From Treponema sp. (GTDB lineage Bacteria; Spirochaetota; Spirochaetia; Treponematales; Treponemataceae): DNA of 64,000 nucleotides. Shown here one piece after another: positions 8,085 to 17,496 of the stretch. The position numbers and the translations under genes are program-made. How positions within the stretch are numbered: the first letter of the stretch is position 1; the number at the start of each line of letters is the position of its first letter. The stretch spans positions 62,001 to 126,000 of the forward strand of contig JAEEIU010000038.1 in the NCBI GenBank assembly GCA_016281495.1. The letters run 5' to 3'. The notes beneath the pieces were generated by a model. That model was not told the DNA's origin and did not search any database. It worked only from the letters and a program-made list of their open reading frames with translations.

Positions 8085-8924
8085 ATGAAAGCTAGGAAAT
8101 TCTTTTCAACCTTATTGTTTTTGCTGATTGTTGCCGGATGTGTTTTTTTCATCGGATGGATTCAGTTTCTTGTCAAACCAGGAACATGCGGCATCATGAC
8201 TTCAAAGACTGGCGGTCTATACTCCAAGCCAATCATCTACGGGGAATTCCTATGGCGTTGGGAAAGGCTTTTGCCAACAAACGTAACAATAACCCTTTAT
8301 CCCCTTCAGGCACATGAATATGACAAGCAGATTTCCGGTTCCCTTCCTTCAGCAGATGTCTATGCAAGACAGGTAGAGCCCAAGCCGGACTTCTCCTATA
8401 ATTTTGACTTTCACATAAATCTTTCAGTTGAACCCAAGCAGATTTATGATCTGGTCAAATCCAAAACGATAGAAAACACCAAGGAAAGCCTTGACCAGTA
8501 TCTTGAAAAACGTGCGGAGCTTGCAAGCAATGCAATAAGCGAATGGTTCATCAATGACAAGAATTCCGTTAATCTGGTGATGCCGACAACTCTTACTGAC
8601 AATCAGGTTTCCGAGGCTCTTAAGAACATTAGCCGTGAGTTTACGGGAGTCACCGTTGTTTCTGTGGAAATCAAGAAAGCCCATGTACCGGACATTGCAA
8701 TTTACGAATCAGCAAAAAGGACTTTCAGCGCCTACGAGGATGAATTGAATTCAAATCTGAATGAGATGGCCAAACAGCAGGCATCAATACTTGCAGAAGC
8801 AGATAATGAAATGAAAAGACTAGAGAAATTCGCATCCCTTCTTGAAAAATACCCCCAGTTGAATGAGCTTTCAAAATCTGGTAATCTCGTGGAAATCATG
8901 AATCAGCTTCGTGGCGACAGATGA
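8085..8924 (+). CDS. membrane-anchored SPFH/band-7-like protein
   Basis: From ATG 8085 (GGGGAT upstream) it has 279 residues. One N-terminal membrane helix (about 8-32) is followed by a soluble part with a beta-rich section (VKPGTCGIMTSKTGGLYSKP) and an alpha/beta section ending in a Glu/Ala/Lys-rich helix (near 210-265), an arrangement like SPFH (stomatin/prohibitin) proteins. The G-x-x-x-x-x-G-G-L pattern resembles band-7 domains, but similarity is judged by eye only. It probably sits in the inner membrane facing the periplasm. Its TGA overlaps an ATG in front of aroH, so it begins a three-gene unit with aroH and glgA. Confidence 0.55.
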   Translation: MKARKFFSTLLFLLIVAGCVFFIGWIQFLVKPGTCGIMTSKTGGLYSKPIIYGEFLWRWERLLPTNVTITLYPLQAHEYDKQISGSLPSADVYARQVEPKPDFSYNFDFHINLSVEPKQIYDLVKSKTIENTKESLDQYLEKRAELASNAISEWFINDKNSVNLVMPTTLTDNQVSEALKNISREFTGVTVVSVEIKKAHVPDIAIYESAKRTFSAYEDELNSNLNEMAKQQASILAEADNEMKRLEKFASLLEKYPQLNELSKSGNLVEIMNQLRGDR

Positions 8925-8941
8925 CAGCGGGGGAAAAGGAA

Positions 8942-9331
8942 ATGTCAGATAAAAGGCTTTATGCCATAAGGGGAGCAACATTTTGCGAAAACACAAAGGA
9001 TTCGATTACAAATTGCGTAGGCGAAATGTGCCGCTTGATTTTTACAGAGAACAGACTTTCCGCAGATGATATTGTCTCCATCCAATTTACGATGACGGAA
9101 GACCTGGACATATTGAATCCAGCAACAGCTCTTAGGCTTAACCCAAATTTAGGGCTTGATGTTTCGGCAGTCCCTTTGTTTTGCTCTCAGGAAGTAAAAA
9201 CTAAAGGCATGCTGAAAAAGATTGTAAGGGTTCTTGTTACCTGCTACATGCCCTGCGATTCAACGACTCATCCAGCTTACATAAACGGAGCGCAGATACT
9301 TAGACCGGATTTAGGTGAGAGCAGAAAATGA
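8942..9331 (+). CDS. aroH: chorismate mutase, AroH type
   Basis: Converts chorismate to prephenate, the entry to phenylalanine and tyrosine. The small single-domain AroH fold is recognised by YAIRGATFCENT at the N-terminus (the active-site Arg of the RGAT motif), DDIVSIQFTMTEDL, and the substrate-proximal IVRVLVTCYM strand. ATG 8942 gives the standard start MSDKRLYAIRGA and is preceded by GGGGG; an ATG at 8921 overlaps the stop of the preceding gene and would add seven residues. The end overlaps the glgA start (ATGA). No other aromatic amino acid gene is nearby. Confidence 0.87.
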   Translation: MSDKRLYAIRGATFCENTKDSITNCVGEMCRLIFTENRLSADDIVSIQFTMTEDLDILNPATALRLNPNLGLDVSAVPLFCSQEVKTKGMLKKIVRVLVTCYMPCDSTTHPAYINGAQILRPDLGESRK

Positions 9332-10899
9332 AAGTGTGGATTATCTCCCGTGAATATGCCGGTATTGCAGAGGCCGGAGGAGTAAAGAATGTTTCATGTT
9401 CTTTATCCGAAAATCTTGTAAAGGCCGGAAATCCTGTGACGCTTTTTATTCCGCTTTATGGATGCACTGACATAAGTTCCGTTAAGGATTATCTCTGTGT
9501 ATGGCATAAGCCGGTCCAGGTTAAAGTAGGGGATGCCCTGTGCCATGTCTGTTTTGCCCATGCATATTCAAATGGGGTTGAAATCGTCTTTATATGCCAC
9601 AAATCTTTCTCGGAAAAAATGGGAGTGTATACTTACACCCACCACGAGGAATTAAAAGATCCATCCCATATAAGGGGTTCCGGTCATACGGATACCCTAT
9701 TCCTGAATGTGCTGTATCAAAAGGCTGCCGTTCTATACGGTGAAACTTGCTCCAAATCAGAGTCCCCGCAGATAATTCATTGTCAGGATGCCGCCGCCGC
9801 ACTTTTCCCCGCAATAATGGAAAATGAAAAATCTACAAGCAAGGATCTAAGGAGCTTTTATTCCCACTCAAAATGTGTTGTCACAATACACAACGCAGGT
9901 CCGGGTTACCACCATGCCTTTGAAAACATTAACCAGGCCTCATGGTATACAGGCATTCCAGAGTCAGAACTTTCTTACGGTCTTAACGGAAACAGGATAG
10001 AGCCATTTTTGCTTGCCGCAAGGAATTCAGTCATAACAACCGTTTCTCCACAGTATGCCGATGAGATAATGTCCGGTGAAACAGAAACAGACGGTCTTTC
10101 AGAAGAGTTCAGGAAAAGGAACGTAAAGATTCATGGAATTACGAACGGCATAGATATAGCTCGCTATGATCCGTCTGACACAGGCATTTCCTTGCTTCCA
10201 TACGCCTTTGCTCCGGAAAAGAAGGATTTTGAGGGTAAGTATGAATGCAGGAAGTTTTTTCTTGAAAAATATGCCATAGAGTCAGTTAAGGCTGTTGAGG
10301 ATGGACTTGAGAAATTCGGTTACCTTAAGGCAGATGACGAAAACTGCGTATACATTGCATACCACGGCAGGATTGTTACGCAAAAAGGTATTTCAGTTCT
10401 GATAAAAGCGGCAGAAATCCTTATATCCCAAAAACTTCCAGTACGTTTTATTTTTATTGGGCAGGGCCAGCCGGAACTTGAGAATGAGATGGAAAATTTT
10501 GCATTGTTAAATTCTGGGAAATGTGTTTACTTCAAGGGATACAGCAGGTTTCTTTCTCGTTTAAGCATAGCATCAGCAGATTTTGCTGTATTCCCGAGTT
10601 TCTTTGAGCCATGCGGTCTTGAGGATCTTATCGCACAGATTTATGGAACCATACCGGTGGCACATGCAACAGGAGGCTTATGCAAGATTGTTGATGACGA
10701 GACTGGCTTCCTGTACAAGGATAATGATCCAACGGAACTGGCCCAGGTGCTTCATTCGCTTACGGTAATCACTTACTATGCAGGAAAGAACATTTTCAAC
10801 AACATGATTGCCTATACAGCCAGATGTGTGAGGGCATTATTCGCATGGGAAAACGTCACACGGGAAAAATATATTCCGCTATATCATTCTTTGATTTAA
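9328..10899 (+). CDS. glgA: glycogen/starch synthase (GT5)
   Basis: Extends alpha-1,4-glucan chains from ADP-glucose or UDP-glucose. The N-terminal half begins IISREYAGIAEAGGVKNV, the family's nucleotide-sugar loop with EAGG in place of the more usual KTGG. The C-terminal Rossmann half carries YHGRIVTQKGISVL and the nucleotide-sugar binding FFEPCGLEDL followed by HATGGL. At 523 residues it is near normal length. The ATG overlaps the aroH stop by four bases. No glgB, glgC or glgP is present here, so the donor and the rest of the pathway cannot be read from this window. Confidence 0.9.
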   Translation: MKVWIISREYAGIAEAGGVKNVSCSLSENLVKAGNPVTLFIPLYGCTDISSVKDYLCVWHKPVQVKVGDALCHVCFAHAYSNGVEIVFICHKSFSEKMGVYTYTHHEELKDPSHIRGSGHTDTLFLNVLYQKAAVLYGETCSKSESPQIIHCQDAAAALFPAIMENEKSTSKDLRSFYSHSKCVVTIHNAGPGYHHAFENINQASWYTGIPESELSYGLNGNRIEPFLLAARNSVITTVSPQYADEIMSGETETDGLSEEFRKRNVKIHGITNGIDIARYDPSDTGISLLPYAFAPEKKDFEGKYECRKFFLEKYAIESVKAVEDGLEKFGYLKADDENCVYIAYHGRIVTQKGISVLIKAAEILISQKLPVRFIFIGQGQPELENEMENFALLNSGKCVYFKGYSRFLSRLSIASADFAVFPSFFEPCGLEDLIAQIYGTIPVAHATGGLCKIVDDETGFLYKDNDPTELAQVLHSLTVITYYAGKNIFNNMIAYTARCVRALFAWENVTREKYIPLYHSLI

Positions 10900-10925
10900 A
10901 AAAACAGAATTTCTAAAATTTGCTA

Positions 10926-10954
10926 TTGACATAAAACAGAAATTGTTATATATT
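10926..10954 (+). promoter_or_regulatory. strong promoter for the tRNA-Thr/tRNA-Tyr pair
   Basis: TTGACA (10926-10931), 17-base spacer, TATATT (10949-10954). The expected start point is about six bases before the first base of tRNA-Thr, a normal layout for stable RNA. Confidence 0.8.
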
Positions 10955-10966
10955 TTTTACATTCAT

Positions 10967-11039
10967 GCCGCTATAGCTCAGTTGGTAGAGCACGTGATTT
11001 GTAATCTCGGGGTCCAAGGTTCGAGTCCCTGTGGCGGCT
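10967..11039 (+). tRNA. tRNA-Thr (anticodon UGU)
   Basis: A full 73-base cloverleaf can be drawn: acceptor GCCGCTA with TGGCGGC (10967-10973 / 11032-11038, one G-U pair), D arm GCTC/GAGC, anticodon stem 10993-10997 with loop TTTGTAA and anticodon TGT at 11000-11002, and T loop TTCGAGT. One mismatch is seen in each of the anticodon and T stems. CCA is not encoded. Confidence 0.93.
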
Positions 11040-11059
11040 TAATCCAAGAAATTGGATAT

Positions 11060-11141
11060 GGGGAGTTTCCCGAGTGGTCAAAGGGGGCAGACTGTAAATC
11101 TGTTGGCTCGTCCTTCGTAGGTCCGAATCCTTCACTCCCCA
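11060..11141 (+). tRNA. tRNA-Tyr (anticodon GUA)
   Basis: An 82-base class II tRNA with long variable arm. Acceptor GGGGAGT (11060-11066) pairs with ACTCCCC (11134-11140), with discriminator A at 11141. The anticodon loop CTGTAAA gives GTA. It lies 20 bases after tRNA-Thr and shares its promoter and the terminator that follows. Confidence 0.93.
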
Positions 11142-11147
11142 GTAAAG

Positions 11148-11178
11148 AGGTGCCAGAGAATATGGCACCTTTTTTTTT
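11148..11178 (+). terminator. Rho-independent terminator of the tRNA operon
   Basis: AGGTGCCA (11148-11155) pairs perfectly with TGGCACCT (11163-11170) around GAGAATA and is followed by a run of nine T. Confidence 0.92.
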
Positions 11179-11321
11179 GGCTTTTTTAGAAAAACTTCCA
11201 GCCAACATCAAAAACTGAAGTTTTTAGAGGCTCCCACTAGCAAAAATATTGAACTTGTAGTATAATTATTTGAAATATATTGTTTTAAAAAGTCATTTTC
11301 CTGAATGATGAGGGAGGAGTT

Positions 11322-12266
11322 GTGAAAATACATTTTTGGGGCGTACGTGGTTCTTTACCCACTCCCATTACACCGGAACAAGTACAGGCAAAGATTGTAG
11401 CCGCAATCGAACGCATAACTCCAAGTGATCTTGAATCAGAAGATACTCGCACAAAATTCATAGCATCTCTTCCACCGTGGCTTTTCGGAACTGTCGGAGG
11501 AAACACGCCTTGTGTAGAGCTTGTAAACAAGGCTGGCCATCAGTTCATTCTTGATTGTGGCTCCGGACTCAGGGAATTCTCTGTAAACGGGAAAAAGGCC
11601 GAAGACAATCATTATTCTGTGTTCATGTCTCATTTCCATTGGGATCACATTCAGGGCATTCCTTTCTGGAGTGCGATTTTTGATCCGAAAGTTAAGATTG
11701 ATTTATACTCAACTTTCCCGGATGCAGAGAGAATACTTGCAGAACAAAGCCGCTGTCCATATTTCCCACAAAATGGCTGCTGGGAATACATACGCGACCG
11801 CTTTACCTTCCATCTCATAAAGGAGCTTGAACCTTTTTATGTCGATGGAGTCAAGGTTATGTGCAAGAAGGTTAAGCATCCTGGAAATTCCTACTCATTT
11901 TCCTTTGAGGAAGACGGCAAGAAAGTCATATACTCAACCGACGTTGAGCTTACGGCAAAGGATTATGACTTGAGGAACAAAAGCAATTATTTTTTCCAGA
12001 ATGCAGATATCATGATTCTTGACAGCCAGTATACAGGCGAAGAAGCTCTTACTAAATCCGACTGGGGCCACAGCATCTTCTGTTACGCTGTTGACTTTGC
12101 CAATGCATGGAAAGCAAAGAGCCTTTATTTTTTCCATCATGAGCCTACTTATAGTGACAAGAAGATTTATTCAGTCCTGCGTGCCGCCAAGTGGTATGAG
12201 GATTACTCTGCAAAATATGACGTTGAAATACATATTGCAATTGAAGGTCAGGAAATCGAACTGTAA
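11322..12266 (+). CDS. metallo-beta-lactamase-fold hydrolase
   Basis: Begins KIHFWGVRGSLPTP and has the metal-binding HFHWDHIQGIPF motif (H-x-H-x-D-H) near residue 105, preceded by FILDCGSGLREF; further candidate ligands are VKHPGNSY, the Asp in IYSTDVE and the late SQYTGEEAL/GHS segment. This pattern belongs to the ribonuclease Z/PhnP-like branch of the fold, which acts on phosphodiesters, but the substrate is unknown. Start is GTG at 11322, behind the strong GGGAGGAG site. The gene is cotranscribed with mltG, whose ATG shares one base with its TAA. Confidence 0.85.
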   Translation: MKIHFWGVRGSLPTPITPEQVQAKIVAAIERITPSDLESEDTRTKFIASLPPWLFGTVGGNTPCVELVNKAGHQFILDCGSGLREFSVNGKKAEDNHYSVFMSHFHWDHIQGIPFWSAIFDPKVKIDLYSTFPDAERILAEQSRCPYFPQNGCWEYIRDRFTFHLIKELEPFYVDGVKVMCKKVKHPGNSYSFSFEEDGKKVIYSTDVELTAKDYDLRNKSNYFFQNADIMILDSQYTGEEALTKSDWGHSIFCYAVDFANAWKAKSLYFFHHEPTYSDKKIYSVLRAAKWYEDYSAKYDVEIHIAIEGQEIEL

Positions 12267-13306
12267 TGAAACATAAACCTCTTTTAATTGTCCTCATAAT
12301 TCTGCTGTCTCTTATGGCTTTGGGAACCTTATCTTTATTTATTTTCTGGAAAACAGTACAAACTCCAAAAACAAGTGAAATGGACGGGCAGACGGTAGAG
12401 ATGAAGGTTCCAGACGGAATGTCAGTTCAGGAAGTAGCTGATGAACTGGAATCAACGGGGCTCGTGCGGTCATCAAAAGTTTTCTATGCCGCAGTAAGGT
12501 TCAACCTGCTGGGACTTGAAGACGGATTCAATCTTAAAAGCGGATTATATGAGCTAAAGATAGGCTCTACCATGAAGGAGCTTGCCGAAGAGCTTGAGAA
12601 AGGTCGTCCAGAATCAATATCCAAGAGCATTCCAGAGGGACTTACAATTAAGAAAATCGCGCTTTCACTTGAAGAAAGCAACATATGCTCTGCAGATGAA
12701 TTTATGGACTGCTGCTACAACAAGGATCTGCTTGCTGAATATAATATTCCGGCATCATCTTTTCAAGGATACCTTTTCCCGGACACATATTTTTTCAATG
12801 CCAACACTTCAGCGGAAGAAGTGCTCAGGAAGCTTGTAGATACTTTTTTCCTGCGTGTTGAAACCATACCTGAACTCTGCGGACTTACACCTGAAGAACT
12901 CCATCAAAAGCTGATACTGGCGTCAATTGTCGAGCGTGAGTACAGGGTAGCAGAAGAAGCTCCTCTTATCGCATCAGTTTTCACCAACCGTTTAAAAATC
13001 GACATGGGACTTTATTCCTGCGCTACGATTGAATACATCATCACGGAAATAGAGGGAAAACCTCATCCTACAAGAATAACCTACGAAGACCTTGAATCCG
13101 AGAGCATGTACAACACATATAAGTGGAGGGGACTCCCTCCTGGACCGATTTCAAACCCGGGCATGGTAGCCCTAAAGGCAGCCGCAAAACCAGCGGATAC
13201 TCCATACTATTATTTTGTTTTGACTAACCCAGATGCTGGTACCCACAGCTTTACAGAATCATTTGTGGAGCATAAGGAAGTCGAGAACATGATTACCAAG
13301 GACTGA
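12266..13306 (+). CDS. mltG: endolytic murein transglycosylase MltG
   Basis: Cuts nascent glycan strands in the inner membrane and so limits chain length. One membrane helix (about 5-28) anchors a LysM-like N-terminal part and the YceG catalytic domain. The catalytic Glu is E223 in ASIVEREY, followed by ASVFTNRLKIDMGL and the substrate-cleft segment YNTYKWRGLPPGPISNPG. The C-terminal YYYFVLTNPDAGTHSFTESF is typical. It overlaps its neighbours by one base at each end (TAATG and TGATG), putting it in an operon with dnaG and rpoD. Confidence 0.93.
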   Translation: MKHKPLLIVLIILLSLMALGTLSLFIFWKTVQTPKTSEMDGQTVEMKVPDGMSVQEVADELESTGLVRSSKVFYAAVRFNLLGLEDGFNLKSGLYELKIGSTMKELAEELEKGRPESISKSIPEGLTIKKIALSLEESNICSADEFMDCCYNKDLLAEYNIPASSFQGYLFPDTYFFNANTSAEEVLRKLVDTFFLRVETIPELCGLTPEELHQKLILASIVEREYRVAEEAPLIASVFTNRLKIDMGLYSCATIEYIITEIEGKPHPTRITYEDLESESMYNTYKWRGLPPGPISNPGMVALKAAAKPADTPYYYFVLTNPDAGTHSFTESFVEHKEVENMITKD

Positions 13307-15114
13307 TGAGCGGATTTATAAGCCAGGAATCAATAGACGAAGTTACCTCAAAGACAGACATTGTTCAGGTTATAAATGAATATGTACCGCTTACACAGAG
13401 GGGAAACGACTGGTCTGCATGCTGTCCGTTTCATAACGAGAAAACACCATCTTTCCATGTTTCAGCCGACAGGCAATTCTACCACTGCTTCGGATGCGGT
13501 GCGGGAGGAACTGTTTTTAATTTTCTAATGGAAATGGAAAAGGTTTCTTTTCCGGGTGCTGTGGAAATCCTTGCAAAAAGGGCAGGTGTACAGCTCAAAT
13601 ACAGTGATTCAGGGCAAAGCTTCCAGAAAGAAGATCCAGATTCAAAACTCAAGGAAGAACTCATAAGCCTGTACAACAGGACTGCATCTCTTTTTCACTA
13701 CATGCTCATGGAAACCGAGGCAGGTAATTTCGCCCTGGACTATATTCTCAAGAGGGGAATAACCCGGGACACTCTAGAAAAATTCAAAATCGGCTACTCA
13801 CCGTCAGACAGGAGATGGCTCAAGATTTTCCTTCGCAAAAAAAACTTCAGCGACGAATTCCTGAACAAATCAGGTCTTTTCAGCAAAAAATATCCTGACT
13901 ATGCGTTTTTCTCGGACCGCCTCATGTTCCCCATTTTTGACCGCAAGGGTGATGTTGTTGCCATGGGGGGGCGTTTCCTTCGCGGTGATTCATCTAACTC
14001 ACCAAAATACCTTAATTCCGGGGATTTGATCCAGTACAAGAAGGGAAGCACTCTTTATGCATTTCACCTTGCCAAGCAGGCCATACGGGAAAAGAAACAG
14101 GTCATCTTCTGCGAGGGTTATATGGACTGCATCGCCTACCATCAGTGCGGAATCAACTATGCGGTTGCTCCTCTTGGGACTGCACTGACAAATGAACAGA
14201 TAGCCATCATAAAACCCTTTGTAGACACCGTACTTCTTTCTTTTGACAGCGACGGGGCGGGGCAAAAGGCCACCAGAAGGGCAATCCTCATGCTCAGGCA
14301 GCAGGGACTTTCTGTAAGGATAATACAGCTTAGTGGTGGAAAAGATCCTGCAGAAATCATGCTCAAATTTGGCGCAGAAACCTTGACGAATGACATAAAA
14401 TGTGCTATATTGGATAATGATTATCTGTTATCTAAACTGCTAGAACTGTATTCAAAAGAAACCCCTGAGGGCAAAGCTCATGCTTCCCTGGAATATTTTG
14501 AGTATCTGGATGCATTGCAGTCGGATGTACAGAAGAACGCATGCCTGGAACAGTTGTGCCAGACATACGACATAGACCCGGAGGCAGCCAGAAGAGATTA
14601 TTCAAACCGAGAACGGCTTTCTCATCGTATCACCAGAACAAGCGATAAACCGCAGAATAATCCAGAAAAGCCACAGAAAATAAGGCTTTCGTCTGAGCTG
14701 CGTGCTGTAATTACAGTAATAACTGATGATAAGAGTTACTTTCAGCAGATGAGCCGGGAAATCTCAGTTGAAGATTTTGATGACCCTCAGGCTAAAAAAT
14801 TGTTTATGTTACTTGCCGAATGCAGTGCACAGGACAATTTTTCTGTAAGCAACATTTTGAACCGTTGCGACTCTGATGAATTAAAGGGACTGATAATGCA
14901 GTCAGTCAATGAGTATTCTTCACACATCGAAGAGTCTGTACGGGACAGCATAATGCTTATCAAGAAGAATTCTCTAACAAACAAACGCAAGGATATAATG
15001 TCCCGAATCCGCAAACTGGAGCAAAGTTCCATCTTGGAGGATCGAGAGCGTTTAAATGAACTGTTGTCGGAAAAAATGAACATAGACAGTCAGATTGCTT
15101 TGTTGAAAGGATAA
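13306..15114 (+). CDS. dnaG: DNA primase
   Basis: Makes RNA primers for replication. The N-terminal zinc-binding domain is complete (CCPFHNEKTPSFHV, then FYHCFGCGAGG). The TOPRIM domain contains VIFCEGYMDCIAYH, GTALTNEQI and LLSFDSDGAGQKA with its acidic metal ligands. The C-terminal part (about 440-602) is the helicase-binding region and is less conserved. Length is normal at 602. ATG 13306 overlaps the mltG stop (TGATG), and rpoD follows after three bases, so the old dnaG-rpoD macromolecular-synthesis pairing is kept, though without rpsU. Confidence 0.95.
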   Translation: MSGFISQESIDEVTSKTDIVQVINEYVPLTQRGNDWSACCPFHNEKTPSFHVSADRQFYHCFGCGAGGTVFNFLMEMEKVSFPGAVEILAKRAGVQLKYSDSGQSFQKEDPDSKLKEELISLYNRTASLFHYMLMETEAGNFALDYILKRGITRDTLEKFKIGYSPSDRRWLKIFLRKKNFSDEFLNKSGLFSKKYPDYAFFSDRLMFPIFDRKGDVVAMGGRFLRGDSSNSPKYLNSGDLIQYKKGSTLYAFHLAKQAIREKKQVIFCEGYMDCIAYHQCGINYAVAPLGTALTNEQIAIIKPFVDTVLLSFDSDGAGQKATRRAILMLRQQGLSVRIIQLSGGKDPAEIMLKFGAETLTNDIKCAILDNDYLLSKLLELYSKETPEGKAHASLEYFEYLDALQSDVQKNACLEQLCQTYDIDPEAARRDYSNRERLSHRITRTSDKPQNNPEKPQKIRLSSELRAVITVITDDKSYFQQMSREISVEDFDDPQAKKLFMLLAECSAQDNFSVSNILNRCDSDELKGLIMQSVNEYSSHIEESVRDSIMLIKKNSLTNKRKDIMSRIRKLEQSSILEDRERLNELLSEKMNIDSQIALLKG

Positions 15115-15117
15115 ACC

Positions 15118-17361
15118 ATGGCAAAGGTAAAATCTCCCGCCACAAAAAAAACGGGAACACAAAAGAAAACAGCATCTAAAAAAACTTCGGCTTCAACCGC
15201 AAAAGCTAAGAATTCTGCAAAGGCCGGTACTCAAAAAAAACAGGCATCAAAAACAACAAAAAAAGCTGAGCCTGCTAAAACTGTAACAAAGAAAAAGAGT
15301 ACAGTCAAAGAGGAAAAAAAGCCTGTAAAGAAAACTGCCGCACCAGCAAAGAAAACACCGGAAAAAAAGACTCGTGCAAAACCAGCAGCAGTAAAAAAAG
15401 AAACTGCAAAAAAAACTCCGGCAAAAAAAGCCACAGATAAAAAGACAGGCGGCAAAACGTCTGCAGAAAAATCTCCAAAAAAGAATCCTAAGAAAACGGA
15501 TGCTGAAAAAATCACAAAGACAATAATCGATCAGCAGGACGCTCAGGATGATTCTGGCGATGATTCTGACGAGGATATGGCACTTGATCCTCAAGTACAG
15601 AAACTTCTGGATTACGCCCAGTCAAAGCAGGTCATATCCTGGGATGAAATCACGGAGATGCTCACCCCAGAGTTCATCAATTCTCCAGAAATGGAGGAAG
15701 TCCTTCAGCTTTTATCCAAGAACAACATTCAGGTCATGGAAGAGACTGACGGTGATTCCATACTGGATGAAGAGGACGCCGAGGATCAGGAGGATGATGA
15801 GGATGTCCTTGAGTCAGAGGTTTCTGTTGAGGCTAAAATAGACAGCAACGGCAACCATCGTTTTGTCTCAAGTGACAAAGACTCAAACATTGACGACCCG
15901 ATCAGGCTTTATCTGCGTGACATTGGAAAAGAGAATCTTCTTACCGCTGAACAGGAAGTCATGCTTTCCAAGAAAATGGAGGATGGACAGAACATCATTA
16001 AGGATGTCATCAAGAATTCCGGAATGATGATACCTGAGTTCTATGCCATTTCACAGAAAGCTTTCATGAAAATCGACATCCATGAACAGGGAAGGGCCAG
16101 AAAAGAAATCAATGAGGAGATGGCAGAAAAACGCCGTCTTAAAAGCTGTTATAGCTCAATACTCAAGCCACTCAAGGAAGAGATGAAGCAGTACATGGCT
16201 CTGAAAAAAACTCTGAATGAGAATGACCAGAGTATGGCTATTTTCGGTGATGAACAGCTTGTAGACCTTAGGGACAGAATTTCTCCTGAGCTACAGAGAA
16301 TCGACATCCAGATTGAGGAAATAGAACGTTTCTCAACAAAATTCATAGACGCATCACAAAGAATCGATGAATATCATCGCCGCCAGGAAAAACGGATGAA
16401 GGAACTGCGCATCACTGACACTGCAGGCCTCCGTTCAATTGGCCGCCGTCTTGCAACACATTCCGAGAGCATCAAGCTGGAAAAAGAACTCGGTCTTACG
16501 GCAGATGAAATCCGTGAGGTGTATACTCAAATCCAAAAGATAGACCGCAAGCTTCGCCGTTTGGAATTTGAATTTGAGAACAGCGTTGACGAGATACTTG
16601 AGAAAACGAAGGAAATCCTTCGCGGAAGACAGATGATGGAACAGGCCAAAAATCGCCTCATCAATGCAAACCTCCGTCTTGTAGTGTCTATTGCAAAGAA
16701 ATATACCAATCGCGGACTTCAGCTTTTCGACTTGATTCAGGAAGGAAACATCGGACTCATCAAGGCTGTAGAGAAATTCGAATACCGCAAGGGTTACAAA
16801 TTCTCAACCTATGCAACCTGGTGGATACGACAGGCGATCACAAGATCAATCTCTGACCAGGCAAGAACAATCCGTGTTCCAGTTCACATGATAGAGCAGA
16901 TTAACAAGGTTGTTCGTGAAAGCAGACAGCTTGTACAGAAACTTGGGCGTGAACCTACAGACGAGGAGATTGCACAGCAGCTTTCATGGCCGGTCAGCCG
17001 CGTAAAGCAGGTCAAGAATGTCGCCAGGGAACCGATTTCACTTGAAACCCCAATTGGAGAAGAGGAAGACAGCTCTCTCGGAGATTTCATTGAGGACAAG
17101 GAAGTTGAAAATCCAGCTACACAGACCTCTTACAAACTGCTTCAGGATCAGCTCAGGGAGGTACTTGATACCCTGCCGCCACGTGAGCAGGAAGTCCTTA
17201 AGATGAGGTTTGGACTGGAGGATGGCTATTCCCTTACACTTGAGGAAGTCGGCCTTTACTTCAACGTCACCAGGGAACGAATCAGGCAGATTGAAGCCAA
17301 GGCCTTGAGGAGACTAAGACATCCAAGACGCGCACAGAACCTCAGGGATTACATGGACTGA
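15118..17361 (+). CDS. rpoD: main RNA polymerase sigma factor RpoD with histone-H1-like N-terminal tail
   Basis: The 747-residue protein ends in a normal sigma70: region 1.1-like segment near 155-200 (acidic around it), region 1.2 [11 protein letters not shown], a non-conserved block, region 2 ([40 protein letters not shown]), region 3 and region 4 ([12 protein letters not shown]-like, then [20 protein letters not shown]). In front lies a tail of about 127 residues made nearly only of Lys, Ala, Thr, Pro and Ser, with more than 40 lysines and PAKK/AKKT repeats, like eukaryotic histone H1 tails and bacterial AlgP or Hc1. It is in the same frame, without a stop, and starts from ATG 15118 behind AAAGGA three bases after dnaG. 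Confidence 0.95.
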   Translation: MAKVKSPATKKTGTQKKTASKKTSASTAKAKNSAKAGTQKKQASKTTKKAEPAKTVTKKKSTVKEEKKPVKKTAAPAKKTPEKKTRAKPAAVKKETAKKTPAKKATDKKTGGKTSAEKSPKKNPKKTDAEKITKTIIDQQDAQDDSGDDSDEDMALDPQVQKLLDYAQSKQVISWDEITEMLTPEFINSPEMEEVLQLLSKNNIQVMEETDGDSILDEEDAEDQEDDEDVLESEVSVEAKIDSNGNHRFVSSDKDSNIDDPIRLYLRDIGKENLLTAEQEVMLSKKMEDGQNIIKDVIKNSGMMIPEFYAISQKAFMKIDIHEQGRARKEINEEMAEKRRLKSCYSSILKPLKEEMKQYMALKKTLNENDQSMAIFGDEQLVDLRDRISPELQRIDIQIEEIERFSTKFIDASQRIDEYHRRQEKRMKELRITDTAGLRSIGRRLATHSESIKLEKELGLTADEIREVYTQIQKIDRKLRRLEFEFENSVDEILEKTKEILRGRQMMEQAKNRLINANLRLVVSIAKKYTNRGLQLFDLIQEGNIGLIKAVEKFEYRKGYKFSTYATWWIRQAITRSISDQARTIRVPVHMIEQINKVVRESRQLVQKLGREPTDEEIAQQLSWPVSRVKQVKNVAREPISLETPIGEEEDSSLGDFIEDKEVENPATQTSYKLLQDQLREVLDTLPPREQEVLKMRFGLEDGYSLTLEEVGLYFNVTRERIRQIEAKALRRLRHPRRAQNLRDYMD

Positions 17362-17391
17362 CATAAAAGGTCAGAAAAACCTGTATGGGAG

Positions 17392-17418
17392 ACGGTAAAA
17401 CTTATACTTTTGCCGTTT
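17392..17418 (+). terminator. possible terminator after rpoD
   Basis: ACGGTAAAA (17392-17400) pairs with TTTTGCCGT (17408-17416) with one G-U pair around CTTATAC; the T-run that follows is short. It may only weaken read-through. Confidence 0.45.
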
Positions 17419-17424
17419 CCTCTA

Positions 17425-17453
17425 TAGACACAAAATTTAAAATAGTGTATATT
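17425..17453 (+). promoter_or_regulatory. promoter for the zinc-ribbon gene and probably rnpB
   Basis: TAGACA (17425-17430), 17-base spacer and TATATT (17448-17453). It lies just after the rpoD terminator-like hairpin, so a new transcript is likely to start here. Confidence 0.65.
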
Positions 17454-17496
17454 CTAAAGATAGAGTATTTTTCAATTAATGTAGGGGTTAATACCG

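Noticed and set aside
10943-11218. Open frames running over the tRNA pair on both strands
   Set aside because: The same bases form two complete tRNAs with promoter and terminator; the frames are by-products.
15231-15594. Two long minus-strand frames over the rpoD tail, rich in Phe, Ala and Val
   Set aside because: They mirror the lysine-rich coding sequence (AAA/AAG read as TTT/CTT) and lack ribosome sites or any family likeness.
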